Source: Emergencia sp. 1XD21-10
GTDB taxonomy: Bacteria > Bacillota > Clostridia > Peptostreptococcales > Anaerovoracaceae
Direction: 5' to 3'
DNA length: 57,998 bases
Assembly (NCBI RefSeq): GCF_009936045.1
Contig: NZ_QWEQ01000024.1
Span: 1-57,998 of the forward strand
Positions 7,714-15,629 of the stretch are shown in pieces; position 1 is the first letter of the stretch, and the number at the start of each line of letters is the position of its first letter. Below the pieces are notes generated by a model that saw only the letters and a list, made by a program, of their open reading frames with translations, did not search any database and was not told where the DNA came from. The position numbers and the translations under genes were made by a program.

Positions 7714-8448
7714 TTACAGTTCAAGTTCGTACATAGTCATGGCAAGAGCCGCCATACCGGCAGTCTCCGTACGTAAAATGGTTTTTCCCAAAGTCACGCA
7801 AGAGGTATTCCACTCTTTCATCAACGCTGCTTCCTTATCAGAAAAACCACCCTCCGGTCCAATGACAATAGCAACAGATTGCGGATTTTCGGAAAGTCCT
7901 CGCAGGCAATCCTTAATAGAGTAATTTTCCTCATTTTCGTATGGAAACAACACTAGATCAAATTCTGCCAACTGCTCACCGATCTCTGCAAATTTTATCT
8001 GCTGGCAAACACTTGGAATAACGCCGCGCTTACACTGTTTGACCGCCTCGTCTGCTACCTTCTGCCAGCGCTCCAATTTTTTTGCAAAATTCCCCTTTTC
8101 GACCACAACTGTTCTGTCCATAAAGACTGGAACCACAGAAGACACCCCCAGTTCTACGCACTTTTGAATAATGGTTTCCATCTTTCCCGCCTTTGGCACG
8201 CCTTGAAATAAAGTCACCTGAAGCCGCGGCTCTCTGGCAAATTTCTGCTTATCCAAAACAGACAGCAACACCAAATCTTCATCGATAGACAGAATCTCTG
8301 CCTGATATTCCCATTCTGTCGAATCAGAAACATCAAGCATATCGCCTTCTTTCATGCGCATGACCTTAATCATATGGCGAATGTCTCCTTTGTCGGTAAT
8401 ACGAATCAGACTTTCTTCTATATTAGCTGCATCTGTAAAAATCTTCAT
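7714..8448 (-). CDS. rsmE: 16S rRNA (uridine-1498-N3)-methyltransferase RsmE
   Basis: This 244-residue SPOUT-class methyltransferase modifies U1498 of 16S rRNA in the 30S subunit. Visible hallmarks are IGPEGGFSDKE, the SAM-binding knot loop, and LGKTILRTETA near the C-terminus, both diagnostic of RsmE. The N-terminal part is the PUA-like RNA-binding domain. The start at 8448 is chosen because the preceding gene ends in an ATGA overlap at that position and AGGAGG lies 6 nt upstream. A Met two codons earlier would sit directly on the ribosome binding site. Confidence 0.94.
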   Translation of the reverse strand: MKIFTDAANIEESLIRITDKGDIRHMIKVMRMKEGDMLDVSDSTEWEYQAEILSIDEDLVLLSVLDKQKFAREPRLQVTLFQGVPKAGKMETIIQKCVELGVSSVVPVFMDRTVVVEKGNFAKKLERWQKVADEAVKQCKRGVIPSVCQQIKFAEIGEQLAEFDLVLFPYENEENYSIKDCLRGLSENPQSVAIVIGPEGGFSDKEAALMKEWNTSCVTLGKTILRTETAGMAALAMTMYELEL

Positions 8449-9041
8449 ATCCATCCTCCTAAAATCCCTGACAGAACATGAAAATACACCAGTGCAAAAG
8501 TAAAGACAATGATAAACGGAAGCGCCATCAACTTCTGCATTTTACCCGGTGCCATGATGATATAAAGCACCACTGCGCACACGATATCAAAAGCCAGGGA
8601 AATAGAAAATCCCTTATATATATAGTAGCCTTCCGCCACCAGAAGAGAAATCGGCACCGCCGCACAGGCTGCCCCGAGCCATTCCTTTCCGCAGGCATGC
8701 CAGTCGATAAAGCCGACCAGCGCCCCGATTGCGCCAAATATCAGCCAATAAATCAGTGTCCGGAAAGATACGCTGCCGCCCATAACGACAAAATTCGTAA
8801 AATATGCAGCAATCACGCCGATAAAGTACAGCAGCACGTGAAGCGCCGCTTTAAAAGCCTCTGGAGTATACACAGCAAGAAGAGCCGAAACAAATACCCA
8901 AATTCCAATATTTTTTATAATTGCACCGGCAATGCCGATGCCCTCAAGGTCATAAGCTGCCCATCCCATGAACAGTCCCAAAACCAGCGCAAACAGCATA
9001 AATATAATATCGTTTCTTTGTTTTGCGTTACCCTTTTTCAA
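8445..9041 (-). CDS. Integral membrane protein, unknown function
   Basis: About 198 residues with six or seven hydrophobic segments, small loops and a conserved-looking FIDWHACGKEWLGA segment near residue 115. I do not recognise the family with confidence. The start is placed at a TTG (9041) because GGGAGG lies 7 nt upstream; the upstream ATG at 9056 would place the ribosome binding site inside the gene. It lies between prmA and rsmE and overlaps the rsmE start by 4 nt, so it is translated as part of that housekeeping operon. Confidence 0.7.
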   Translation of the reverse strand: MKKGNAKQRNDIIFMLFALVLGLFMGWAAYDLEGIGIAGAIIKNIGIWVFVSALLAVYTPEAFKAALHVLLYFIGVIAAYFTNFVVMGGSVSFRTLIYWLIFGAIGALVGFIDWHACGKEWLGAACAAVPISLLVAEGYYIYKGFSISLAFDIVCAVVLYIIMAPGKMQKLMALPFIIVFTFALVYFHVLSGILGGWI

Positions 9042-9059
9042 ATAGTTTCCTCCCATGTG

Positions 9060-10025
9060 CTATTTTCTGCAGACAATACAACACCAACCGCCGTCTTCTC
9101 TAACTTCTACAATACCAAAGCCTTGACTGCGCAGATGTTCTGTGACTTGCACTTCTTTTTCCAGCAGAATACCGGAGGAGATAAAAAGCCCACCTGGCTG
9201 CATATGCCTTGCCACATCTTCTGATAACATCATAACAAGGTCTGCCATCAAATTAGCGACCACAATGTCCGCCTTATAGTCGATTCCCTTGGTCAAATCT
9301 CCATACTGTGCCTTTGCCACATTGGCAACACCGTTTAATTCGATGTTTTCCGCCGCAACTTCCACAGCAACTGGGTCAATATCCACGCCCAATACGTCTT
9401 CTGCTCCAAGGAGCGCCGCCGCTATGGAAAGAATACCGCTTCCGCAGCCTACGTCCAGTACCTTATCGCTTTCTTTCTGATACTTTTCCAGCATTTTCAC
9501 GCAGAGGGAAGTCGTTTCATGGGTGCCTGTGCCGAAAGCCATACCCGGGTCAATTTCGATGACCTTTTCATCGCCTTGCCTTTCGTAGCTCTCCCAAGTC
9601 GGCTTTACGACAATGTTCTCTGCAATCCTTGCCGGCTTAAAGTACTCCTTCCACTTGTCCTTCCACTGCGTGTCGTCTTCTTGTTTCTTGCTTACACGCA
9701 GGCTTCCAAAATCGGCGCCTTCTCCAAAGATGCCTTCCCTTGCCTTCGAGCGTAATTCCTCCATAGCCGGCGCAATTTGCTCTGCCAGGGTTCTGTTTTC
9801 TTCGGTATCCTCCAAGTAGACCGTCACCTTTGGACTTTCCTTCATCTTTTCGATAATACTGTCGTCCAGATAATCCCAGTCATAGGTCTGCTTCTTGTCC
9901 ATCAGATCCTCGATATCTCTGGGATCCTCTACCACCGTATCCGTAATACCCAGGTTCAAAAGCGCACTGACTACCGGCTCGATTCCGGCGGCTGAAGTTT
10001 CTATGTTAATTTCCAAATATTTCAT
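9060..10025 (-). CDS. prmA: Ribosomal protein L11 methyltransferase
   Basis: This 321-residue enzyme trimethylates lysines of ribosomal protein L11. It has the PrmA N-terminal ferredoxin-like L11-binding domain (MKYLEINIET start), the FGTGTHETT motif before the catalytic domain, and the SAM-binding motif VLDVGCGSGILSIAAA. The start at 10025 has GGAGGACAGGAAC immediately upstream; an in-frame extension to 10076 is unlikely. It heads the prmA, membrane protein, rsmE, mtaB, HIT run. In many Clostridia it directly follows dnaJ, but here the catabolic island lies between them. Confidence 0.95.
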   Translation of the reverse strand: MKYLEINIETSAAGIEPVVSALLNLGITDTVVEDPRDIEDLMDKKQTYDWDYLDDSIIEKMKESPKVTVYLEDTEENRTLAEQIAPAMEELRSKAREGIFGEGADFGSLRVSKKQEDDTQWKDKWKEYFKPARIAENIVVKPTWESYERQGDEKVIEIDPGMAFGTGTHETTSLCVKMLEKYQKESDKVLDVGCGSGILSIAAALLGAEDVLGVDIDPVAVEVAAENIELNGVANVAKAQYGDLTKGIDYKADIVVANLMADLVMMLSEDVARHMQPGGLFISSGILLEKEVQVTEHLRSQGFGIVEVREDGGWCCIVCRK

Positions 10026-10096
10026 GTTCCTGTCCTCCTGCTCTACTATTCTACCGTAAAACCGCCGACTTGGCAATCATAGAAGAAAGAAAAAAG

Positions 10097-10135
10097 CGAA
10101 AACAGACAGCCCCATAGCGGTTCCGCCTGTTTTCG
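10097..10135 (-). terminator. Terminator after the AbfD-like gene
   Basis: CGAAAACAG (10097-10105) pairs with CTGTTTTCG (10127-10135). In the minus direction it is followed by CTTTTTTCTTTC. It ends the cyclase, dehydrogenase, dehydratase unit and separates the catabolic island from prmA. Confidence 0.75.
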
Positions 10136-10155
10136 TATTTTACTTAGAAGGTTCT

Positions 10156-11634
10156 TTATTTTTTTATGCCTGCAATGATCTTCGCCAAGTCTTTCTTTCC
10201 CTCAATGTTTCCCTGTCTTCCAATCATAATTCTCTGAGCCTGCGGAGATCCTGCGCCGTGAAGCGACTCTGTTCTGTAGCCTACCGCGGCGGAGCCCAAA
10301 CAGATATTTTCCAGGAAACGAAGGACGCGCATTCTGTCTTCCGTGCTTACATCACTTCTGCCTGCAAAATATTTCTGACAGATTTCACCGACGGTTTCTC
10401 CGTTTTTCCCTACTACCGTATCGGATTCAAAATCCGCCTGAGACGGCATGGTAACCATCAAGCCTCCCGCAATGTCTTCTGCCAGTCTGACGATTTCATA
10501 AGGATATCTGGTAATGTTCTGCTTACAGACATTTGCCAGTAAAAGGTCAATCTGATAATTTCCTGCTTTGGTCGCACATCCTTCGCAGGAACATGCAATG
10601 CCGCAGGAATACAGGGTTTCATTTAAGTGGGTCATTTCAATCAGCTTATCTTTTACATGAGAAGCCTTTTCTGCGCCGTTGTATTCCGCCGCCAATGCTG
10701 CTGCACCGATGACCACATCGCCAACGCCGACTTTGCATCCACCGTAGCTTTGTCTGTGGTAACCTGCGAACCGTTCTACCATCATGCCCGCAAAGTCATA
10801 TTCGCCTGCCATAAAGATGTATGCATTCGGAATAAAGACATCATCAAAGACAACCAGTGCTTCCTGCCCGCCAAACTTCCGGTTGCCCAGATCGATATCT
10901 GCTTTCTCTTCCAGTTTTCTGGTATCGCAGGACTGTCTGCCGTAAATCATATACAGACCTTCCGCATCGCTTGGACAAGCAAATGAAACGGCATAATCCG
11001 CATCGGCCTCCTTCATGGCCTGGGTCGGCATAATAATATGCCAATGGGAATTGATGGAGCCTGTCTGGTGTGCTTTTGCACCTCTGACTACGATGCCATC
11101 TTCTCTTCGCTCTACGATATGTAAAAAAAGATCCGGATCCTCCTGCTGGTGCGGCGCCTTACCACGGTCACCCTTCGGGTCAGTCATGGCTCCATCTACC
11201 GTTAAATCTTCCTCCTGCACCATTTCCAGGAATTTAACAAAGCGCTGATGGTAGTCAGTACCATACTTTTCGTCTAGCTCAAAGGTGGTAGAAAATACTG
11301 CATTAAATGCGTCCATTCCCACACATCTTTGGAAGCAACTTGCTGTTTTCTGCCCCAAAAGCCGCTGCATCTTTACCTTCTTCACTAAATCATCCGCACT
11401 CTGGTGCAGGTGCGTAAAACGATTGATAGTCTTACCTGTAATGCTGGATTTCGCTGTCATAATGTCTGCATATTCCGGCTGCTGCGCCAGTGCATAAGTC
11501 ATCGCCACACAGTTGATAGACGGGCGAATAATCGGATGATCCACCCAGTTATCAACCTTTTCTCCGAACATATATACTCTAGTTTTTAATTTACGCAGAC
11601 TCTCGATATATTCTGCTGCTGTCATCAATGCCAT
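10156..11634 (-). CDS. abfD: 4-Hydroxybutyryl-CoA dehydratase-type enzyme
   Basis: This 492-residue protein belongs to the flavin and [4Fe-4S] 4-hydroxybutyryl-CoA dehydratase / vinylacetyl-CoA isomerase family, radical enzymes that dehydrate an unactivated beta-carbon. The four cluster ligands known from the Clostridium aminobutyricum enzyme (Cys99, Cys103, His292, Cys299) occur here shifted by one: Cys100, Cys104, His293 and Cys300. This argues for a dehydratase rather than the related HpaB oxygenases. AGGAGG lies 8 nt before the start. It is last in the sigma-54-driven cyclase unit, 12 nt after a dehydrogenase gene. The usual partners, a 4-hydroxybutyrate CoA-transferase and a crotonase, are absent from the island, so the true substrate may be another 4-hydroxyacyl-CoA. 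Confidence 0.88.
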   Translation of the reverse strand: MALMTAAEYIESLRKLKTRVYMFGEKVDNWVDHPIIRPSINCVAMTYALAQQPEYADIMTAKSSITGKTINRFTHLHQSADDLVKKVKMQRLLGQKTASCFQRCVGMDAFNAVFSTTFELDEKYGTDYHQRFVKFLEMVQEEDLTVDGAMTDPKGDRGKAPHQQEDPDLFLHIVERREDGIVVRGAKAHQTGSINSHWHIIMPTQAMKEADADYAVSFACPSDAEGLYMIYGRQSCDTRKLEEKADIDLGNRKFGGQEALVVFDDVFIPNAYIFMAGEYDFAGMMVERFAGYHRQSYGGCKVGVGDVVIGAAALAAEYNGAEKASHVKDKLIEMTHLNETLYSCGIACSCEGCATKAGNYQIDLLLANVCKQNITRYPYEIVRLAEDIAGGLMVTMPSQADFESDTVVGKNGETVGEICQKYFAGRSDVSTEDRMRVLRFLENICLGSAAVGYRTESLHGAGSPQAQRIMIGRQGNIEGKKDLAKIIAGIKK

Positions 11635-11646
11635 CTGTTTTACCTC

Positions 11647-12591
11647 CTAAATACGATCCAGGGCTCTCGCCACTTTAATCAGACCTTCCAGCAAATCTTT
11701 CTGGGATTTTTCGATTTCTTCTTTGGACCACTTCATAAAGCCTTCGCCGCTCTTAAAGCCCAATTTTCCCTCCTCCATTTTCTGTTTCAGCAGCCGAGAC
11801 GGTTCCTTACTGTTTTCAATATGCGGAAACAGATATTCATGAATACTGTAGGTTAAATCGGTACCGCCTGCATCGATGACTTCCATCGGCGCTCTCACGC
11901 CAAGGCGCATGCCAAACCCATATTTAATCGCCTTGTCCACATCCTCTGCAGTCGCGATTTCGTTTTCCACGATGGAAATCGCTTCTCTAAACAAAGCATG
12001 CTGCATTCTATTGGCAAGAAATCCCGGAACATCCTTCTGTACGATAACCGGACATTTCCCAGCCTTTTCAAGGAGATCATAGGTTTCCTGCACGATATCC
12101 TCCGCCACATATCTGGTCTTAATGACTTCGACCAGCGGCACCAAATATGCCGGGTTCCAGAAGTGAGTCCCGATAATTCTTTCCTTATGTATTGATTTTT
12201 CCGCAATTTCCGTCACACTGATTGCTGATGTATTGGTAGCCAAAATCGTGCTCTCTTTGCACATCGCATCCAGCTTGGCAAAATAATCCTGCTTCACCGC
12301 CAAATTTTCTACGATACATTCAAAGATTACATCTGCAAATTCTGCTGCTTCTTCTAGGCTTTCTGTGCATCTGACTCTTCCTATAACTTCCGGTATTGCA
12401 GCTTCTTCAATGACGCCGTTTTCAGCCAGTATCTTCAAATTTTCAGTCATGGTTTCAATCGGTTTTGCCCGCAATTTGTCATCATAGACATAGATCATCA
12501 TGACCTCATGTCCTTTCATCGCAAAGGTCTGTCCGATTCCCGTGCCCATGACGCCGGCGCCCAAAACCGCAATCCTTTTCTTTTCGTTCAT
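11647..12591 (-). CDS. 3-Hydroxyacyl-CoA / 3-hydroxyacid dehydrogenase
   Basis: About 314 residues. The N-terminal Rossmann fold (AVLGAGVMGTGIG, residues 8-20) binds NAD, NTSAIS (120-125) is the substrate serine loop, and GTHFWNPAYLVPLVEV (141-156) holds catalytic His143. The classic 3-hydroxybutyryl-CoA enzymes read HFFNPxxxMxLVE there. The FWNP...LVPLVEV form is closer to family members acting on free 3-hydroxy acids, such as L-carnitine dehydrogenase; this is inference from motif memory. The start at 12591 has AAAGGA about 8 nt upstream; an ATG at 12612 is also possible. It lies between the cyclase and AbfD-like genes in one unit. Confidence 0.85.
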   Translation of the reverse strand: MNEKKRIAVLGAGVMGTGIGQTFAMKGHEVMMIYVYDDKLRAKPIETMTENLKILAENGVIEEAAIPEVIGRVRCTESLEEAAEFADVIFECIVENLAVKQDYFAKLDAMCKESTILATNTSAISVTEIAEKSIHKERIIGTHFWNPAYLVPLVEVIKTRYVAEDIVQETYDLLEKAGKCPVIVQKDVPGFLANRMQHALFREAISIVENEIATAEDVDKAIKYGFGMRLGVRAPMEVIDAGGTDLTYSIHEYLFPHIENSKEPSRLLKQKMEEGKLGFKSGEGFMKWSKEEIEKSQKDLLEGLIKVARALDRI

Positions 12592-12628
12592 GTCAGTTTT
12601 TCCTTTCTCCATCTTCTTTCCTATGAAT

Positions 12629-12659
12629 ATGGGAAACTCCTGCGTGCGGAATTTCCCAT
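12629..12659 (-). other. Intercistronic hairpin
   Basis: ATGGGAAA (12629-12636) and TTTCCCAT (12652-12659) form an 8-bp stem between the cyclase and dehydrogenase genes. No T-run follows, so it is more likely an mRNA processing or stability element than a terminator. Confidence 0.45.
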
Positions 12660-12666
12660 GAAGTTT

Positions 12667-13584
12667 TTAATATACGCCGTACGGATATTCTTTATCCGGA
12701 ACGTTTCTGTCAATTCTGTCAGACGGAACAAATGCAACGGCACGAACGATGGTACCATCACCCATGTACCAGCGAAGTGGGAACGCGCAGAACAGGAATC
12801 TCTGATTGGTTACTTTGTCCAAATCTCCGCCCAGATTTTCAATTCCCATGACGTTGTTTGCCATCAAAATATCGTGGCATGGCTCCCATTCCGGGAAATC
12901 TTCCAATGCAGGATGTCCAAACTGTTCCTCATACTCTTCTACGATACGCGGTACATATGGTCCAGGGCCATGATCTGCAGCATAGGTGTACAGAATATGG
13001 TCAATAGCCTGCATATCAAAGCCAACACCTCTTACATGGTGTTCTACAAACCACTTCGCGCCATCAATAGAAAGACCAGGACTATATGCGAAGTAGTCAT
13101 CGTTTTCACCCCAGCGTCTGTGTGTGCCGGTGTTCAGAAGCACCCAGTCACCCTCTTTGATACCGCCCGGAACCTTCTTTGCCGCCTCTTCAATGTCTTC
13201 AACAGTAATCAGTTCCCATTTTCCCTTTGGAATATCCAGACAAACTGCCTCGCCAAAATAGTTCTGAATTGGCAGCTCATGGGTAAACGGACTCTCCGGA
13301 ATGACATGGGACGGAGAATCCGCATGAGTAGAATTGTGCATATGAAAATCATTGAAAGTCTGTAGTAATCTGTAGTGCATCGGCATATGCTGTACTCTGT
13401 CAATATGAAAATCTCCGTTGGACGGCCAGAGCGGATTACCTCTGCCAAACGGGTTTGAAAGATCAATCAGCTCAAATGAGCCATCTCTAAACATATCAAA
13501 GATACTTCCATCATAAGGTTTTTTCCAATCATTTGTATGAGCGAAGCACTCTTCGCGCGTGTGTCTTACAGCGATTTCTGACAT
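12667..13584 (-). CDS. Cyclase-family metal-dependent hydrolase
   Basis: This 305-residue protein belongs to the cyclase / kynurenine-formamidase-like superfamily. HMHNSTHADSPSH at residues 81-93 matches the metal-binding HxGTHxDxPxH signature, with Ser in place of the usual Gly. Characterised relatives hydrolyse N-formylkynurenine, isatin or related cyclic amides, so opening an amide or lactone is a reasonable guess. It is longer than the roughly 210-residue formamidases, matching the larger cyclase branch. It is first in a unit behind a -24/-12 promoter about 95 bp upstream and is followed by the dehydrogenase and dehydratase. A good AGGAGAA lies before the start. Confidence 0.83.
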   Translation of the reverse strand: MSEIAVRHTREECFAHTNDWKKPYDGSIFDMFRDGSFELIDLSNPFGRGNPLWPSNGDFHIDRVQHMPMHYRLLQTFNDFHMHNSTHADSPSHVIPESPFTHELPIQNYFGEAVCLDIPKGKWELITVEDIEEAAKKVPGGIKEGDWVLLNTGTHRRWGENDDYFAYSPGLSIDGAKWFVEHHVRGVGFDMQAIDHILYTYAADHGPGPYVPRIVEEYEEQFGHPALEDFPEWEPCHDILMANNVMGIENLGGDLDKVTNQRFLFCAFPLRWYMGDGTIVRAVAFVPSDRIDRNVPDKEYPYGVY

Positions 13585-13677
13585 GATAAGTTCTCCTTTT
13601 CATCTTATATTTTTTGGTGTAGCAATTTTTCCTCCGACACCAAAAGAGAAATTTTAATTCTTGATGCTATATTGTAT

Positions 13678-13695
13678 CGCAAAGGTTGTGCCAAA
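13678..13695 (-). promoter_or_regulatory. Sigma-54 promoter of the cyclase unit
   Basis: Read on the minus strand, TTGGCACAACCTTTGCG contains the GG (-24) and GC (-12) doublets with exact 10-bp spacing and matches the consensus TTGGCACNNNNNTTGC. It lies about 95 bp upstream of the cyclase start. A CAGGGC / GCCCTG inverted repeat at 13704-13731 lies just upstream. Confidence 0.85.
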
Positions 13696-13792
13696 GTTTT
13701 AACCAGGGCTCAAAAAAACTCTCTTGCCCTGAAATTGCTCTTTTTCCATCAAAGGATGTCCCGCCCGCCTTTTCTCTATCACAGGCTTTTTC

Positions 13793-13829
13793 TGTTGCAA
13801 AGCGGCACCTCCGTTGCGAAAGGACAACA
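13793..13829. promoter_or_regulatory. Two degenerate activator (UAS) sites
   Basis: TGTTGC-N6-GCAcct at 13793-13810 and cGTTGC-N6-acAACA at 13812-13829 each resemble the palindrome TGTTGC-N6-GCAACA that is perfect at 15570 and 22980. They lie 100-135 bp upstream of the cyclase -24 element, a normal enhancer distance for a sigma-54 activator. Confidence 0.65.
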
Positions 13830-13844
13830 CAGACAATTTCTTAC

Positions 13845-14696
13845 TTATTTTCCAAGACCCAGAATTTCTCTGGCTTCATCTGGGGTTGCGACGAACTTGC
13901 CCATTTCCTCCGCAAGCCGTTTCACACGAGCCACAAACTGTTCATTGGATTCTGCCAACTGTCCCGCATTATAATAAACATTATCTTCAAGACCGACACG
14001 AATATTTCCGCCCATGGCAAGGGCAGAAAGCAGAATCTCGTTGGCGCCTCTACCGATGCCGAAAGCACTCCAGGTACAGTTTTCCGGCAAATGATTTACA
14101 AGATATACCAGATTCTCTGTGGTTGCTTCCATACCGCCCGGCGCACCAAGGCACAGCTGGAAATGGGCAGGTTCTTTGATCAAACCCTTTTTAATATAGT
14201 ATTTGGCGGTATTCAGCATGCCCATATCGAAAACCTCTATTTCGGGCTTTACGTTTGCCGCAATCATTTCCTTGCCGCATAGTTCCAGAAATCCCGGCTC
14301 ATTCATAAACACTACTGAATTGAGCCAGTTCATCGTTCCTGCATCGAAGGAAGCCATGTCCGGTTTCAATTCTTTAAACGGACGGATTCTTTCTTCCCAG
14401 GAAAAGCCCTGTCCTCCGGAAGATGTCAGATTGATGATAACCGGGCAGCCGGACTCGCGCAGCAACTTAACCGTTTCCTCAAACTTATCAAAGCGCATGC
14501 TGGCCTTATCTTCATCATCTCTGACGTGAATATGCGCTACCGCAGCACCCGCTTCATAGCAAGCAATCGCGGATTTTACGATTTCCGCTGGCTGCGTCGG
14601 TAAATTGGGATTATTCTCCTTTGTCGTAACGGCACCCGTCAAAGCTGCCGAAATAATCACTTTACTTTTGTGATTTAATCTTCTGGTTTCAAACAT
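13845..14696 (-). CDS. Beta-keto acid cleavage enzyme (BKACE, formerly DUF849)
   Basis: This 283-residue TIM-barrel enzyme belongs to the BKACE family, which condenses a beta-keto acid with acetyl-CoA and cleaves it to acetoacetate plus a new acyl-CoA. Zinc ligands His55 and His57 lie in AHIHVRD, Glu237 in VGLEDN corresponds to the conserved third ligand region, and NLTSSGGQG (89-97) is the substrate loop. BKACE members act on 3-keto-5-aminohexanoate, dehydrocarnitine and many other keto acids; the substrate here cannot be told. GGAG lies 8 nt before the start and the gene follows the LarC1-like gene after only 3 nt, so the two are one transcript. Confidence 0.9.
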   Translation of the reverse strand: MFETRRLNHKSKVIISAALTGAVTTKENNPNLPTQPAEIVKSAIACYEAGAAVAHIHVRDDEDKASMRFDKFEETVKLLRESGCPVIINLTSSGGQGFSWEERIRPFKELKPDMASFDAGTMNWLNSVVFMNEPGFLELCGKEMIAANVKPEIEVFDMGMLNTAKYYIKKGLIKEPAHFQLCLGAPGGMEATTENLVYLVNHLPENCTWSAFGIGRGANEILLSALAMGGNIRVGLEDNVYYNAGQLAESNEQFVARVKRLAEEMGKFVATPDEAREILGLGK

Positions 14697-14699
14697 ATT

Positions 14700-15455
14700 C
14701 TAACTCTCCTTTGCTTCTACTAATATCAGTTCCAGCGGCGCAAGACCGGTATCTCGTTTCCCCGTTCCGTAGCCTCTGGATAATATATCTTCTCGAATTT
14801 CGTCCCAGCCGAACGTATCGGTTAGACCTGCTAAAATTGACGCGCCGGTTGGCGTCAAAACTTCCTGGTGAATATCTGAACGATAATGCGGAATCTGTTC
14901 ATCGCTCAAAATCTGTCTGACTGCAGGAGCCGGAACCGGCAGTTCTCCACAGGCACATTGTACTGTGCCAAAACCAGTTGGAACTTCCTTTGCAATAATC
15001 TCACCGGCATCTAAATAGTCACAGCAGATGGCAATGCCTACAATATCCACGATAGAATCCACGGCACCCGCCTCATGAAACTGCACCTCATCTTCTGATA
15101 CACGGTGAACCTTCGCTTCTGCCTTCGCCTTGATATCGAAAATTCTGCGACTCAATGCCTTTGCGTTGTTGCTTAGATTGCTCCCCGCGATTATCTTCTT
15201 TATCTGACCATAATTCCTGTAGTTTCCACTGTAAGGCGCAGTAGTCAAATCGCTCGGCTGATTCAGCACTACATCTACATCGGTTGCGACCACACCGCCA
15301 GTTTCTTTCCTCTTTACAGCGAGCTGAAATTCATCAAGCTTCAGATGGGACAGATTTTCCGTCAAATATTCCTCCGGTACTCCTAAATTCAGCATTGCGC
15401 CCAGCATCATATCGCCGCTGACGCCTGACTGGCAATTGATATACAGTTTTTTCAC
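14700..15455 (-). CDS. LarC N-terminal-domain (LarC1-like) protein, stand-alone
   Basis: This 251-residue protein matches the N-terminal half of LarC, the nickel-insertion factor for the nickel-pincer cofactor of lactate racemase (formerly DUF111). Hallmarks are YINCQSGVSGDMMLGAMLNL at residues 4-23, VQFHEAGAVDSIVDIVG around 125-141 and EVLTPTGASILAGL near 200-213. The CTP and nickel-binding LarC2 half is absent: the reading frame stops and the BKACE start follows at once. No larA, larB or larE is in the window. It starts with GTG at 15455, with AGGAGG about 9 nt upstream. Its presence in a sigma-54 catabolic unit suggests a role with an island enzyme, but that is inference. Confidence 0.85.
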   Translation of the reverse strand: MKKLYINCQSGVSGDMMLGAMLNLGVPEEYLTENLSHLKLDEFQLAVKRKETGGVVATDVDVVLNQPSDLTTAPYSGNYRNYGQIKKIIAGSNLSNNAKALSRRIFDIKAKAEAKVHRVSEDEVQFHEAGAVDSIVDIVGIAICCDYLDAGEIIAKEVPTGFGTVQCACGELPVPAPAVRQILSDEQIPHYRSDIHQEVLTPTGASILAGLTDTFGWDEIREDILSRGYGTGKRDTGLAPLELILVEAKES

Positions 15456-15494
15456 GAAACGCCGCCTCCTTTTCTATCTGTTATCAATATTAAA

Positions 15495-15511
15495 AGCAAA
15501 TACCATGCCAA
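15495..15511 (-). promoter_or_regulatory. Sigma-54 promoter of the LarC1-like/BKACE unit
   Basis: The minus strand reads TTGGCATGGTATTTGCT, with GG and GC doublets 10 bp apart. It lies 40 bp upstream of the GTG start and about 60-75 bp downstream of the perfect activator palindrome at 15570-15587. Confidence 0.82.
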
Positions 15512-15569
15512 AGCATAATGATTGAAATTCAGCCAATTTTTCTGCTTTGCGTTGCATCAGTCAAATCAC

Positions 15570-15600
15570 TGTTGCGTCAAAGCAACAACTTTGTTATACT
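15570..15600 (+). promoter_or_regulatory. Activator palindrome overlapping the activator gene's own promoter
   Basis: TGTTGC-GTCAAA-GCAACA (15570-15587) is a perfect inverted repeat. A sigma-A promoter for the plus-strand activator gene reads TTGCGT (15572-15577), a 17-bp spacer and TATACT (15595-15600), so the palindrome covers the -35 region. Binding would serve as the upstream enhancer for the divergent sigma-54 promoter while blocking the activator's own transcription. Confidence 0.72.
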
Positions 15601-15629
15601 AATAGTAATTTCATAAAGGAGACAGTCGT

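Noticed and set aside
8478-9224. 248-codon plus-strand frame opposite the rsmE-prmA genes
   Set aside because: It is a shadow of the membrane protein gene and prmA; no ribosome binding site and composition rich in His, Lys and Cys typical of antisense frames.
13704-13731. Terminator of the BKACE unit (CAGGGC / GCCCTG)
   Set aside because: The stem is only 6 bp and the T-run lies in the loop rather than after the stem, so termination is doubtful; it is kept only as a note beside the promoter.
14700-14720. Programmed frameshift joining LarC1 to a LarC2 half
   Set aside because: The sequence after the stop is the BKACE gene in every usable frame; no LarC2-like sequence follows.
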